The notes under the pieces are model-generated. The model did not search any database, was not told the DNA's origin, and worked only from the letters and a program-made list of their open reading frames with translations. From Moringa oleifera (Eukaryota > Streptophyta > Magnoliopsida > Brassicales > Moringaceae): 64,000 nucleotides of DNA. Where the stretch lies: assembly GCA_021397835.1 (NCBI GenBank), contig JAJFZO010000165.1, positions 372,001 to 436,000 of the forward strand, read 5' to 3'. The translations under genes and the position numbers were made by a program. Shown in pieces: positions 11,721 through 24,010 of the stretch. How positions within the stretch are numbered: the stretch's first letter is position 1; every line of letters begins with the position of its first letter.

Positions 11721-12230
11721 AGTGGACTAATGAAGCTGATGATGCTTTCGAGTTATTGAAAAGAGAAGTGATAGAGGCTCCTATTTTAATTCTTCCTAAC
11801 TTTGACAAAGTGTTTGAGGTTGAATGCGATACTTTTAAGATTGGTATTAGTATTGTTCTGAGACAAGAAGGAAAGCTTAATGCCTTTTTTAGTGAGAAAC
11901 TTAATTATTATCAAAGGAAGTATTCTCCTTATGATAAGAAGTTTTATGTGATTTGTATATCTTCTTACAAAGCCTTTTGTTCTTTATTTTGATCATGAAG
12001 GATTGAAATTCATCAATCTCCAACACAAGTCAAACAAGAGACGTGCAAGTTAGGTTGAGTACTTGCAATCTCATAACTTTACTACCATCAAGCATAAATC
12101 TGGTGTTCAAAATGTTGTTGCTGATGCATCGAGTAAGAAGCATTCTCTTTTATCAATCATGGAGGTTAAAGTAATGAGATTCGAAAGGATCTCTATGAGC
12201 ATAATGTTGATTTTAGTTCAATATAGCAGA
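11721..12230 (+). pseudogene. pol (RH): Broken RNase H domain
   Basis: The segment VFEVECDTFKIGISIVLRQEG (11808-11870) is the start of a Ty3/gypsy RNase H, with the first catalytic Asp retained in ECD. The usual acidic residue in the YDKELY block has changed to Lys (YDKKFYV, about 11930). A frameshift near 11990 precedes DHEGLKFINLQ and the last block VADASSKK (about 12120), matching the family's VADALSRR. The domain normally removes RNA from the RNA-DNA hybrid. At least two stops and one frameshift make it non-functional. Confidence 0.82.
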
Positions 12231-12324
12231 ACTGCGAATCAGGTTCTTATAAACAATTTTCTATCTTTGATGGCTTTCTTTTTAAAGCTAATGCATTGTG
12301 TGTTCCATTTTGTTCTTTGAGATA

Positions 12325-13365
12325 AATGATTTTGGTGGAAGCTCATAGTGGTATTTTGGGAGAACACTTTGGTAGAGACAAAAGTTTGGCTCTAGTTCAA
12401 GCTAATTTCTATTGGACAAGAATGTTTAAAGATGTGGACTAATTTGTAAAGCGATGCACAGTATGTTATTTGGCTAAAATAAGGGATCAAAATTTTGATT
12501 TGTACACTCCATTATCGATGCTTAATGCTCCATGGAAGGATGTAAGTCTTGATTTTGTTATGGGACTGCCAAGAACAGAAATGAACAAGGATTCAATCAT
12601 AGTTGTTGTTTATGGGTTCTCACAGATGTCTCACTTTGTTCTTTGCAACAAAACAAATGATGTATCTCATATTGCTGATTTGTATTTCAAGGTGATTATG
12701 AAATTGCATGGCATTCCAAATAAGATTGTTTCTGATTGAGATTCAGAATTTCTCAGCCATTTTTGGAGAACCTTATGGAGGAAGCTAGCTTCACTAAATT
12801 TTAGTAGCTCCCATCATCTCCAAATCGATGGACAAACGGAGGTAACAAACAAAAGATTAGGGAACTTGTTAAGAAGTTATATTGGAAAAGATATTAGGTA
12901 ATGGGATCTAGTTCTTCCACAAATTGAGTTTGCTTACAACCACTTCGTGCATCACAGTACAGGTATAATTCCATTTAAAGTGGTTTATGGTGCTAATCTT
13001 ACAGGTCCTTAGGATTTGGTTCCTTATCCTATAACTAAGTAATTTAATGGAGATATTAATGAAATGGCAAAATAGATCAAGAAGTAGCCATTTATAAGTA
13101 AAATGAGAAATACAAACAAGTTACCAATAAACATCAACAGCCTGTGGAGTTCAGAAAATGTGATCTAGTTTGGATTCATCTAAGAAAGGAGAAGTTTTTG
13201 CAAGAAAATTTTGAAAAATTAAGACCAAAGACTGATGGTCCATTTAAGGTGCTCAGGAGGATTGGTAAAAATGTTTATGAGATTTGGTTACCAGCTGAAT
13301 ATGGAGGTTCTCTAACAATCAATATGGCTGACTTAAGTCCATATAATGCTGAGAGAAACATTTGA
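12325..13365 (+). pseudogene. pol (IN): Broken integrase, catalytic residues largely retained
   Basis: The HHCC zinc-binding region is seen at 12340-12466 (EAHSG, GEHFGRD, then CTVCYLAK), with an internal stop. The core has the first Asp in SLDFVMGLP (about 12547), the second in IVSD followed by a stop and DSEF (about 12735), and the Glu in [10 protein letters not shown] (about 12840), so the D-D-E triad is still visible. The C-terminal part (13144-13365) is open: DLVWIHLRKEKF, DGPFKVLRRIG, MADLSPYNAE. Numerous TAG/TGA stops lie between. Integrase inserts element DNA into the host chromosome. The tail ends just before the LTR and no chromodomain is visible. Confidence 0.88.
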
Positions 13366-13391
13366 GACTTGAGGACAAGTCTTTTTCAACT

Positions 13392-14040
13392 AAGGTAAGA
13401 GTGCTTATATTACCACATTTAGCTCATGATGCTATGTGAAGGACAGTTGACATGCACCTTAGAAGATTTTCTTAAGAAGAGGTTATAGAAGCTTCTTTAA
13501 TGGTGGATAGTGGGCATGCACCTTAGCAATCCTCAAAAGAGATTTATTTCAATCCATTAACTTCATTCTTTCTGTCAAATAAACGCATTATATGATCTAG
13601 TTATCAACAAAAACTTAATAATATTTAAAATCCCAATGCATGGAGGGTTACCTCATGCACTAGTATTTAATTACACGCTTTAAACTTAAAAGATGGCTTA
13701 GACTTCACTCATATGCGAAGAAACCCTTTGAGTTCTCTCTTCCATCTTTGTATCTCTATGGTTGGAAGCCATTGAGTGGTGAAAAAGATTTTAATATCTT
13801 TTGGGGTGATATTTATCTATATCTCTTTGAGTGGCAAGTTGTGAGGTTTATGCATCCTTGTTTATTATTCTTAAGGTGGTAATTTGATTTATTCTTTATG
13901 TTAAACTTAGTGGTGAGCCTTTTATTTCCTATTTTCATTCAAATTTATTCAAACTTGTGTTTGTATTATCCAAACAAAATTTTTAGCAAAGTTATATCGT
14001 TTTCATTCCTAATATTGTTCCTTCAAAATATGGTGTTATC
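13392..14040 (+). repeat. 3' LTR of the gypsy element
   Basis: About 650 bp aligned with the LTRs at 38242-38861 and 39133-39710. Shared landmarks include GGTTGGAAGCCATTGAGTGG (near 13760) and the terminal CCTTCAAAATATGGT. Compared with the copy at 39133, the first ten or so bases are deleted, including TGACAC. Two units of a 63-bp repeat with CATGCACC start at 13451 and 13514. A short open frame in its distal part is incidental. Confidence 0.85.
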
Positions 14041-14643
14041 CCAAACCCCAAATATAGATCTCGAAACCCTAACTCCAAAACAATTAATCCTTAACCTTAA
14101 ATTCTAACACTAATCCCAAACACTAAACTCTAAACCTTAACCCCTGACACTAACCAATAAACACTTAATTCTTAACTAAAACACCAAAGCCCTAACTTAA
14201 ACCCCCAAACTTGGAACTTTAAATAACACGAACCCCAAATTATAAGCCCTGCCCTAAACCCGAATTCCTAAACCTTAAACCTTTTATTATTACCCCTCTA
14301 ATAAATCCTAATATCTAAACTCTTACCTCAAACCGAAAACCTTGAACTCTAAATCCTAACTCCTAGATCGAAAGCTAGAACCCTCTTAAACACATAAACT
14401 TGAAATGATAACTTCTAAACCTTAATCACCAAATCCTAAATTCTAAACGCGTACTCTCAAACAAAAAACCAAGACTTCAATACCCTAACCCCTACACCAT
14501 GATTCCAAAACCACTTTAATCCCTAACCACAAATGCTAAACCCTAACCCCTCAACCATAAACTCAAAACCTAAACCCTTAAAACTCTAAACCCTAATCTA
14601 TAAACTCTTAAGCCTTAACTATCACCACTAAACCCCAACCTTA
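14041..14643 (-). repeat. Telomere-like tract, C-rich orientation
   Basis: Degenerate CCCTAAA units run from the end of the 3' LTR to the next LTR fragment. The gypsy element therefore sits between minus-orientation satellite on its left and this tract on its right. Confidence 0.85.
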
Positions 14644-14880
14644 TGATACCATATTATAATGAAATGGTATTTGAAATGAAAATTATGTAACTTTGCTCAA
14701 AAAATTTACTTGGAAAGTAAAAGCACAAGTTTTGAACATATTTGAATGAAAATAAGGGATAAATGACTCATCACAAAGTTAAATGCCCAAGGAATATAGA
14801 AAATCACTACCCTAAGAATCATAAACAAGGGTACAAAATCCTCAACATTGACCACTCAAAGGTCACAGATGAACAACACC
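14644..14880 (-). mobile_element. LTR fragment, minus strand (3' part of LTR)
   Basis: Begins TGATACCATATT, the reverse complement of the family's LTR end (AATATGGTATCA). It aligns with the first part of 14950-15180 through words such as TTTGAATGAAAATA and GATGAACAACA. About 237 bp remain before telomere-like units resume at about 14881. Confidence 0.8.
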
Positions 14881-14949
14881 CAAAATCGTAACCCCCAAAT
14901 GTAAACCTAACCCCTAAAACCTAAACCTTAATGCTAATCCTTAACCCTA
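14881..14949 (-). repeat. Short C-rich telomere-like spacer
   Basis: Roughly 65 bp of CCCTAAA-like units separate two LTR pieces of the same family and orientation. Both pieces start with TGATA(C/T)C immediately after a CCTTA or CCCTA word. Confidence 0.7.
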
Positions 14950-15746
14950 TGATATCATATTATGTTTGATATAGTATTATGATGGAATGGCACCTGGAAA
15001 GAAAATTACGTAACTTTGTTGCAAAAATTGTTTGAAAAGTACAATCACAATTTTGAAAAGATTTGAATGAAAATAGGAAATAAAAAGTTCATCACCAAGT
15101 TATAATAAACAAGGATATAAAAATCTAATAACTGACCACTTAAAGAGATACAAATGAACAACATCGTAAGAGATATGTAGATGTTTCTCACTACTCAGTA
15201 GCTTATAACCAAAGAAATATAGATATGCAGTGTAAAAAACTGAAAAAGTTTCTACACATACAATCAAAGTTTAAGCCCCTTTCTAAGTCTAAAGCATGAA
15301 AATGAATACTAGTGCATGAAACAACCCTTCATGTATAAGGACTATAAAAATAATTTAGTTTTTGCTGATAACAAGCTTGTTTAATGCATTTAGTTGACAA
15401 AATGGTGTTAATTGGCTGAAATAACTCTCCCTTGAAAACTTGCTGTGGTGCATGATTTTTCATAACTTTCTCTCTTGAAATTTCCCTAGCGCATGCCAAC
15501 TGTCCACTACCAAAGAAATTCTATAACTTTCTATCTTGAAAATCTTTCAAGGTGCATGCCAATTTTCCACCACTAAAGCAAATTCCAAAACTTTCTCTCT
15601 TAAAAATCTTTCAAGACATATGCCAACCATCCACCATTAGGGAAACTTTCATAACTTTCTCCATTGAAAATCTTCCAATGTGCATGCCAACTGTGCATCA
15701 CATAACATCATGGGCTGATTATAGTAGCATAGGCACTCCTGTGTTA
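14950..15746 (-). repeat. Long LTR variant, minus strand
   Basis: About 797 bp. The outer end, seen on the + strand as CTCCTGTGTTA at 15737-15747, corresponds to TGACACAGGAG in the copy at 39133, with one change in the terminal TGA. The inner end reads TGATATC at 14950. The extra length lies in a minisatellite at 15449-15715. Confidence 0.8.
15449..15715 (-). repeat. 63-bp tandem repeat inside LTR (probable U3)
   Basis: Units start with (G)CATGCCAA at about 15491, 15554, 15617 and 15681, each followed by TCCACYAC, ATAACTTTCT and TTGAAAATCTTTCAA words. A partial unit precedes at 15449. Other LTRs of the family have two units (13451/13514 and 38735/38799) or one. Repeats in U3 often carry transcription-factor sites; that role is inferred here. 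Confidence 0.8.
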
Positions 15747-15774
15747 TTCTCCTATGGTTGAAAAAGACTTGTCC

Positions 15775-16662
15775 TCAAGTCTCCAATTATCTCTCTCGGC
15801 ATGATATGGACTTAAGTGCCACATGGAATGTTTGGGAACTCCATAATTAGCTAACTCAATCTAATAAGCATTTTCACCAATACTTCTGAGTACCTTAAAT
15901 GGACCAATTTGGTTCTAACTTTCCAAATTTACCTTGGAAAACCTCCCATTCCATTAATAAATCCAAACCAAATTACCTTCTTTGAATTCATTTGCTTTTG
16001 ATGTTTATTGGCAACTTGCTTGTATTTCATATTTTGCTTCTCAATGGTTGCTCTTACACTCTCACCAGCATCTCCATTAAATTGCTTGGTTGTAGGATAA
16101 CGAGCCAAATTAGAAGAACCTATCGGATTAATATCATATACAACTTCAAATAGACTCATACCTATGCTATGATGCATGGAGTGTTTGTAGGGAAACTCAA
16201 TCTATGGAAGAACAAGATCCTATTGCTTAATATTTTTGCCAACATAACTTCGTAGCATTTTCCCCAAACTCATATTTATTACCTTCCTTTGTCCATCGGT
16301 TTGAGGATGATTGGAGTTTCTGAAAATTAGTTAAGTACCGAGCTTCCTCCATAAGGTTTTGTAGAAATTGGTAAGGAGTTTTGAATCTTGATTAGAAACA
16401 ATCATCTTTTGAATGCCATGCAACTTCACAATCTCCTTGAAATATAAATCAGCAATATGAAAGATATATCGTTTGTTTTGTTGCAAGGAACAAAGTGAGA
16501 TGTCATTGAGAACCTATCAACAACTATGATTGAATCCTTGTCTATTTGTGGTCTTTGTAGTCCCATAATAAAATCATTGCTCACATCCTCCCATGGAGCA
16601 TTATGGTAATGGAATGTACAAACCAGAATTTGTGCCTTCATTTTAGCCAATGACATACCTCA
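15775..16662 (-). pseudogene. pol (IN): Broken integrase fragment with mutated catalytic residues
   Basis: On the minus strand from 16656: [25 protein letters not shown] and [11 protein letters not shown] cover the first part of the catalytic core. The tail holds HHSIGMSLFEVVYDINP (16177), KQFNGDAGESVRATI and KKVIWFGF, ending in DLSPYHAERD-type residues near 15800. The first Asp (SNDF) remains. The second appears as Asn (IVSN) and the Glu of DGQTE appears as Lys, so the D-D-E triad is lost. Stops and frameshifts are present. It is an inert relative of the integrase at 12325-13365. Confidence 0.82.
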
Positions 16663-16667
16663 GATTG

Positions 16668-19600
16668 CTTAAGCCTAATTATGTATTGGATGAATTTGGT
16701 TTTTGTACCCAATTATATATTACGACCAATTACTAATTAGGTAAAATTATATACTAAATCTAATTTTATAATATAGCCAATCAATTCTTATGGTCAATTA
16801 CTTATAAGACCTAATTACTTGCTAGGTCAAATTATTTGTTAATAAATAACATATTTAGCCTAATTAAATTTTTTATCTAATTAATAAATGTCAAACCCAA
16901 TTAGATATTAGGTTCAATTAATCTCTATATTCAATTATAATTTAGATCCAATTAATATCAATTACATATTTAGGCCAATCAATTTCTGAGTCTAATTAAC
17001 AAAGTTAAACTAAATTAGTTATTAGGCTCAATTAATTTTTGTCATATTATATTTTATGGTTAATTATAATTTGGATCCCTATCTTATGCTTAACTCATTT
17101 CGAGACCCAATTATTTAGTGGGTTATGCATGCTACGACAATTACACTAGGACATAATTAAATCTTGGATCTAATTAATTCTTATTCACAATTAAATTTTG
17201 AATCTAATTAATTATTAGTTCTTTAATTATCAAGTTCAATTACATCTTAGACTAAATTAATTCTTTGACCCAATTGTATATGAAGCCGAACTTTTTATTA
17301 GGCATAATTAGATATTAAACGAAACAAATTCCTAGGCAGATCAAAGTTTTAAGCCCCTTAATTATTAGTTAATAATTATTTGCTAAGTCCAATAATTATT
17401 AAGCTCAATTACCTCTTGAGTTTAATATTTTCTCAGCTCAATCATATTAAAATGAAATATTTATTAAGTTTAATTATATATAAAATTTAATTTTTATTAA
17501 ATCTGATTAATTTCTATGTTCAATTAACTATTTTGCCCAACAAATTATTAAGCCCAAATATAATTGTTAGTAGGCTCATAACACTTCGGGCTCAATAATA
17601 TGTTAGGCCCATTTTATTCTTATTCATAATTATATATTAAGTTCAATTTTTTGCTAGTCCTAATTAAATTATAGGTCAAATTTGTTGCATGGTACAACAA
17701 ATTATATGGTCGAATTAATCACTACAATCATTTACTTATTACAATGAATTAATTTCTATGCATCTATAATATACTAGTCTCAATTTATTAATTTGGACCT
17801 AATTATATCGGAGACCCAATTTGTTCACAGGTCAAAATATCTATTAGGCTCATGTATGCTAGCCTAATTAATTCCTGAACTCAATTATATCTTAATCCAA
17901 TTAATTCTTGAGTTCATTTATATCTTAGGCTTAATTATATATTAAGTCCATTTCCTTCTCAAGCCTGATAATTTATTAGAAAAAATAATTATTAAACTTA
18001 TTTTTTATTAAATCTAATATAATCTTAGATTCAATTAATTCTTAGGTACAGTTACATTTTACATCCAATTAATTGTAAAATACAATTATATATGAGGTCC
18101 ATTTATTTATTAAACTCATTTCGTTATCCAACTCATTTTTGTATTAAGTTTTATTTCAATGGCGCAATTTTATATTAAGTCAAAGTTTTTATTAAGCTCA
18201 ATCATATTTTGAGCTCATAAACCTAACAAATTGCTATGCCTAATAAATTATTAAGGCCGCTTATTCTTTGTGTTTAATTAGTTATTAGGCTCACTTAACA
18301 TACATTAGGCCCTATTCATTTGTTGGCCTAATTATTTATTGGGTTCATGCATGATAAATCCAATAAATATTAATTCTATTGAATATTAAGCCCAATTAAT
18401 TATTAAGTTTAATTATATCTTAAGTTATTACACATCAAGCTCATTTACATATTAGGTCCAATTATATCTCAAGTTTAAAAATCTTTGGCCCAATATTGAT
18501 ATTATAAGCCTAGTTGTATATAAGGCCCAATTATATCATATGTCCAAATTTTGAAGCCTAATTAAATCTGAGACCAATTAATTTTAAAGTCTATCTATCT
18601 TAGGTCATATTATTTGTTAGGCCCAATTATATACGTAGAATTATTTTTTACGCTTGTGCATGTTAAACTAATTACATTTGGTCCAATTGATTAACAAGTC
18701 TAAGTAATTCTTAAGCACGATTATTGTGACCAATTAAATGTTCGGTCAAATCATATCCTAGGCTCAATTTTTCTTAAACCCAATCAAATCTTAAATCTAA
18801 CTAGTTGTTAGGTTTAATGAATTGTTAGGTCCAATAAATTGTTAATCTCAATTATATATTAGATTTAATTAATTATTATACTTCAAGTTCAATTAATAAA
18901 TGCCAGACCTAATTATTATTAGGGTCAATTATATCTTAAGTTCAATTTTAATTTGGTTTTAATTATATCTTATATCCAATTCATTTATCGACACAATATA
19001 TTAACTTTATCCACATTGTGCCCATTTTTATCTTAAGTCCAATGACCTAATTATATTTTAAGTTCAAATATTTATTAATCTTACTTTTTTCTTAAATCAA
19101 ACTATAGATTATGCTCAAATTATTTATTATTCATAATTATGTATTAACTCACTTTTTTAGTAAGCTCAGCTAAATATTTGGTTTAATTATTTATTAGTTA
19201 CATTTTACTCTTTGGTCTAATTAATTATTAGACTCAGATTATTATTATGCTTAATTAATTATTTAGATTTTTAATTGTCGGGCTCAATTACATGTCAAGT
19301 TAAATTATATTTAGATCCACATATTTATTAGGCCTAATTATATATGAAGTTGAAATTTTCGTTAAGCCCAACCAGATATTATGCCCAATAAGTTTCTATT
19401 TATAATTAAATTTTAAGCCTAATTAATTAATAACTTCACTTAAATTATTAAGTCTAATTATTTATCAAGTCTAATTAATTATTAAGCTCAATTATATTTT
19501 AAGTTCACTATTTTATTAGGTCCAATTATATATTAAGCTTAATTATTTGTCAAGTTCGAGTATATAATAATAAGCTCATTTTTTTATTAAACTAAATTAA

Positions 19601-19898
19601 ATTTTTGGTTCAATTAATTACTTGGTCCTATGAATTATTAGACCCAATTATGGATTAAGCTTAATTTTTTATTAGAGTCAATTAAATCTTAGGCTCAATT
19701 CATTATTTAACATTATAAGTTTGTTTATATATTTAATTAATTATGGATCCAATTATATCCTAAATCTAATTAATTATCAAACTTAATTATATTTTAAACT
19801 CAATTATATATGAAGTTCATTTAGTTCTTAAATTCAATTATATATTAAGCATAATTATTTATTATGATCAATGATATATTAAGTCTAATTTTTATTAG

Positions 19899-19942
<44 letters not shown>

Positions 19943-22900
19943 TAAGCTCAACATAGGCACAATGAAATCTTATGCCCAATTATTCATAGTTCTCATTAAC
20001 TGTTGAACTCAAATAAATCTTAGCTTAGTAGTATACCTAGTTATATACTAAGATTAATTATTTATTAGATCAAATTATGTATTGACTTCAATTTTTTATT
20101 AGACCCAACCAAAATCTTATGCCTAATTAATTGTTAGCTAATTTTTTGCATTTAATTCAATTTAATTATGTGGACTAGGTGTATATTAAGTCAAAATTTT
20201 TAGTAAAGGTCAAATTAATTATTGGATCTAATGAATAACTAGGCCCAATGAATTGATAGGTCCAATTAATATATGTTAGGTTAAATTCATTCTTAAGCCT
20301 AGTTATTTCTTAGATTTATACACGATATGATGAATAAATTATTAGATTTTATAGATGTTAGGTCCAATTAATTGTTAAACTCAATTATATCTCAAGTTCA
20401 ATTATACTTTGCCTATTATATTGTAAGTTCAATCATATATAAGATCTAATTATATTATATGTTTAATTTTATAGAATTATTAATTTAAGTTCTAATTATA
20501 ACTTAGGCCATAATATTATCAAGCCGTTACACGTCGAATTATTTTTTTGAATTTAAGCATGTTAGCCTAATTAATTTGGCAAAATTAAGTATTAGGCCAA
20601 ATTATATATTTGACTTAACTAGTTCTTAGACCAAATTATATATTAAGCCTAATTTTTGTAAAGCCCAATTAAATTATATGCACAATTATTTTTCATGCAC
20701 CATTAAGTTTTAGGTCGAATTAATTGTAAGTTTTAGGTCAAATCATACATTAAATATTATTTCTCATTAGACATAATTAATTAGTAAGTCCCCTGAGTTA
20801 TTAGGTCTAATTAATTGTTGATCTCAATTACATATTCAATTCAATTAAATATTAACCCCAATTAATTTCATGCCCAATTAATAAATATTAAGCTTAATTA
20901 GTTATTAGGCTTGAATAATTATTATGCTTAATTATATCTTAAAATCAGTTATAATTTGGGTCCTATGTTAGACTCAATTCATTATTAAGCCCAATTATGT
21001 ATTTAGTTCATGCACGCTACGTCCAATTATATATTAAGTCTAATTAAATCTTAGACCAATTAAATTTTAGGTAAGTTTATTTATTAGTCTCATTTGGTTC
21101 TTAAAATCAATTATAAATCAAGGAAAATTATTTCTTAAATTTAATTATATATTAAGTCAAATGTTTTGTCAAGGGTCAATCAATGTTAATCCTATTTATT
21201 TATTAGTCTTATCATTCTTACATTCAGTTATAGATTAAGCTTAATTATCTATTAGCTCTAATTATACATTAACTCTGTTTTGTTTATTAGACTCAATTAA
21301 ATCTCTCGCCCAATTGTTTCTAGGTCACAATTAAATTTTACATCCAACTAAACTAATTATGAGGTGCAATTAATTATTCAACCTAATTAGTTGCTACATC
21401 ATTAACTTTTAGGACGTATGAGATATCAAGCTCCATTATATCTTAGATCTAATTAATTATTGGACTTAAATAAAATTTAGACTTTATTTCTTAGGTCCAA
21501 TTATATATGAAGTTCATTTATAGGTCTAATTAAAAATTGAGTCCAATTATATCTTATGCTTAATTAGTTTGTGGATTCAATTATTTATTAGGCATAATTA
21601 TATTTCAAATTCAATTAATTATTGGATCCAATTATATTTTTACCTTTATTATATATTAAACTTATTTAGTTCTTGGCTTAATTATATATTAAGCTTAATT
21701 ATTTATTAAATTCAATTATATATTAAACATAATTCTTTAATTGTTACAATTAATTCTTATGCATAATTAAATCTTAGGGTCAATTGCATGTTACACCTAA
21801 TTAGTTGTAAAGCCTATTTCGTTCTTGGGCCCAGTTCATTGTTAGGCCTAATTCATTAAGTTCTATAACTATTTATGAGGTACAATTATATATTAAGTAC
21901 AATTATCATTTTTAAGTCTAATTATATCTAGGTTGAATACGTTCTTTGATCCAATTATTTATTGGAATCACACATGTGCATGAACAATAAACCCAATTAA
22001 TTATTAAACATAATAAATATTAGACTTAATTATATATTTTTTTAATTTTTTGAGCTCAATTAATTTGAAATCTATTTATATCTTCGACTTAATGTTGACT
22101 ATATGTCACGTTATTTCTTGGGCTTAGGCAAATTACTTGATGTGTTTCAAATATTTAATAGGTGTAATTATATCTTCGATACAGCTACATCTTAAGTTTG
22201 ATTATATATTAAGCTCAATTTTCTATAAAGGCAATTAAATCTTAAGCCTAGCTAATTTTCACGCATAATTAAATCTTAGGCCTTGACTAATTGTTGGATC
22301 CAATTAATTATTTGACTTAACTAAGGTTTAATTATATATTGGATCATTTTTTATGTTTAATTATATATTAAGTTCAAATTTCATTATGCCAAATCAAAGC
22401 TTAGTCTAATTAATTATCATGCTCCATGAATTGCTATGTCCAATTGATTATATATTTGATTCAACTAAATATTCGATCCAACTAAGTATTATGCCCAATT
22501 AAAAAATACTAGGCCTAATTGACTATATTGCTCAATTACAAGTTCAAGTATAATTTGGATTCAATTATATATTAGACTCAATTTATTCTTAGGCGCAATT
22601 ATATATTGGGTTCATGATCAACGCTATGTCTAATTACATTATAGACCCAATTAAATCTTAATCCAATTATATTTTAGGCCTAATAATTTGTTAGTCTCAT
22701 TTCATTCTTAAACCTATTGTAGATCAAGTCCAATTATCTATCAAGCCTAATATATATTAAATTATATTTTTTTATTAGACTGAATTAAATTTTAAGTGAA
22801 TTAATTATTAGTTATAATTAAATTTAAGATCAATTAATTATTAGGCTCAATTAATTATTGATTTTTTGAATTATTGGGTCATTAATTTTTAAATTCAATT

Positions 22901-24010
22901 ACATATAACCTAATAATATTTTAGAACTAAGTAATTATTAGGTTCAAAATATATTTTCTGTGTAATTATTTGTTTGGTCTAATTATATATGAAGTCAACT
23001 TTTTATTAGGCTCAATTAGATATTAGGCCCAACGAATTCTTAGGTGAAATTAAACCTTAAGTCTATTCAATTAATGGTTGGGGCAGTTATTTGCCAAGTC
23101 TCATTGATTATTAGACAAAAACTATATCTTAGATCAAATATTTTATTAAGCCCAATTACATGTTAAGGCTAATTGTTCATTAAGCTCAATTATATGTTAA
23201 GCTTACTGAATTATTTATTCTATTAATTGTTAAGCTCTTAATTACACATTAGGCTCAATTATATATGAGATTCATTTTGTTCTTAAGCTTAATTAGATAT
23301 TAAGCTTAGTTCTTTATTAAAGTCAATTAAATATTAAGCCTAATAAATTATTTGATTAAAGAAATTATTTGGTCTAATTAAATTATTAGGCTCAATTACA
23401 AATTAGATCCATTTGTTTTTTGTGGCTTGCTAATTCTTTGGCCTAATCAATACATTAGACCCATTATTATTAGTAACCCTATTATAGTAGTGGCCTAATT
23501 ATCTATTAGGTCCAATTATCCATAAGACCTAATTATATCTAAGTCCAATTATAATTTAAGTCTAATTATATCTTAAGCCTAATTTAATTTTAAATCCAAA
23601 TATTTTTCAGCTTATGCATGTTGGCCTCAACTAATTATTAGGCACAATTATATATTAAATTCAATAAATTTTTGGGTTTAATTATATTTGAGACAAATTA
23701 TATATTTCATTCCTAGGTTTAATTATTTATAAGGATAAATATATATTAAGTCTAATTTTTATTAGATCTAATTAAATCTTGGCCTAACTAATTCTTAAGT
23801 ATAATTATTATTAAGCCTAATTAATTATTTTAGGCTCAATTACATATTAGGCCTAACTATTTATTAGGCCCATTTCATTATTTGACTTATTTTTATATCC
23901 AAATATTTATATGGCCAAATTATCTATTAAGCCAAAATTTTTATTAAAGCCAATTGAATCTTAGGCTTAATTAACTATTAAACTCTATGAATTACTAGAT
24001 CCAAGGCGCA
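16668..24010 (-). repeat. 17-bp AT-rich satellite, minus orientation (7.3 kb)
   Basis: The longest single-orientation block. TTAGGCCCAATTA words recur every 17 bp or so with frequent one-base indels. It contains the landmark modules TTATGCATGCTACGAC (about 17126), TTCATGCATGATAAATCC (about 18345) and the marker TTACACCTAATTAGTTGTA (about 21790), which tie it to blocks at 360, 42-45 kb, 50 kb and 55-57 kb. An (AT)20 run interrupts it at 19901. No gene-like sequence is seen. Confidence 0.88.
19901..19940. repeat. (AT)20 microsatellite
   Basis: A perfect 40-bp AT dinucleotide run. It is likely to vary in length and is the cleanest simple repeat in the window. Confidence 0.98.

Larger units (their letters stand above)
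9088..14040 (+). mobile_element. Degenerate Ty3/gypsy LTR retrotransposon, 5' truncated
   Basis: A nearly full-length but dead element of about 4.95 kb in the order 5' LTR remnant, primer-binding site, gag, protease, reverse transcriptase, RNase H, integrase, 3' LTR. This pol order, with integrase last, defines the Ty3/gypsy (Metaviridae) group. Only about 130 bp of the 5' LTR remain against about 650 bp at the 3' end, so target-site duplications cannot be checked. The reading frame is broken many times by stops and frameshifts. No chromodomain is evident after the integrase, which ends in a short tail running into the LTR; the clade is left open. Related fragments lie at 14644-16662, 38242-39710 and 59775-59838. 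Confidence 0.9.
14950..16662 (-). mobile_element. Gypsy fragment on minus strand: LTR plus 3' part of integrase
   Basis: Read on the minus strand, integrase coding sequence (16662 to about 15775) is followed by a complete LTR (15746 to 14950). Everything upstream of the integrase core is missing, and satellite begins at about 16668. It belongs to the same family as the element at 9088-14040, but the LTR is longer because of extra 63-bp repeats. Confidence 0.88.

Noticed and set aside
13898..14107. Plus-strand open frame of 69 codons
   Set aside because: It spans the end of the LTR and the start of telomere-like DNA, so it is incidental.
15552..15761. Plus-strand open frame of 69 codons
   Set aside because: It lies antisense in the LTR and its 63-bp repeats.
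19901..19940. (AT)20 run as a promoter or origin signal
   Set aside because: A simple dinucleotide microsatellite in satellite DNA, with no gene nearby.
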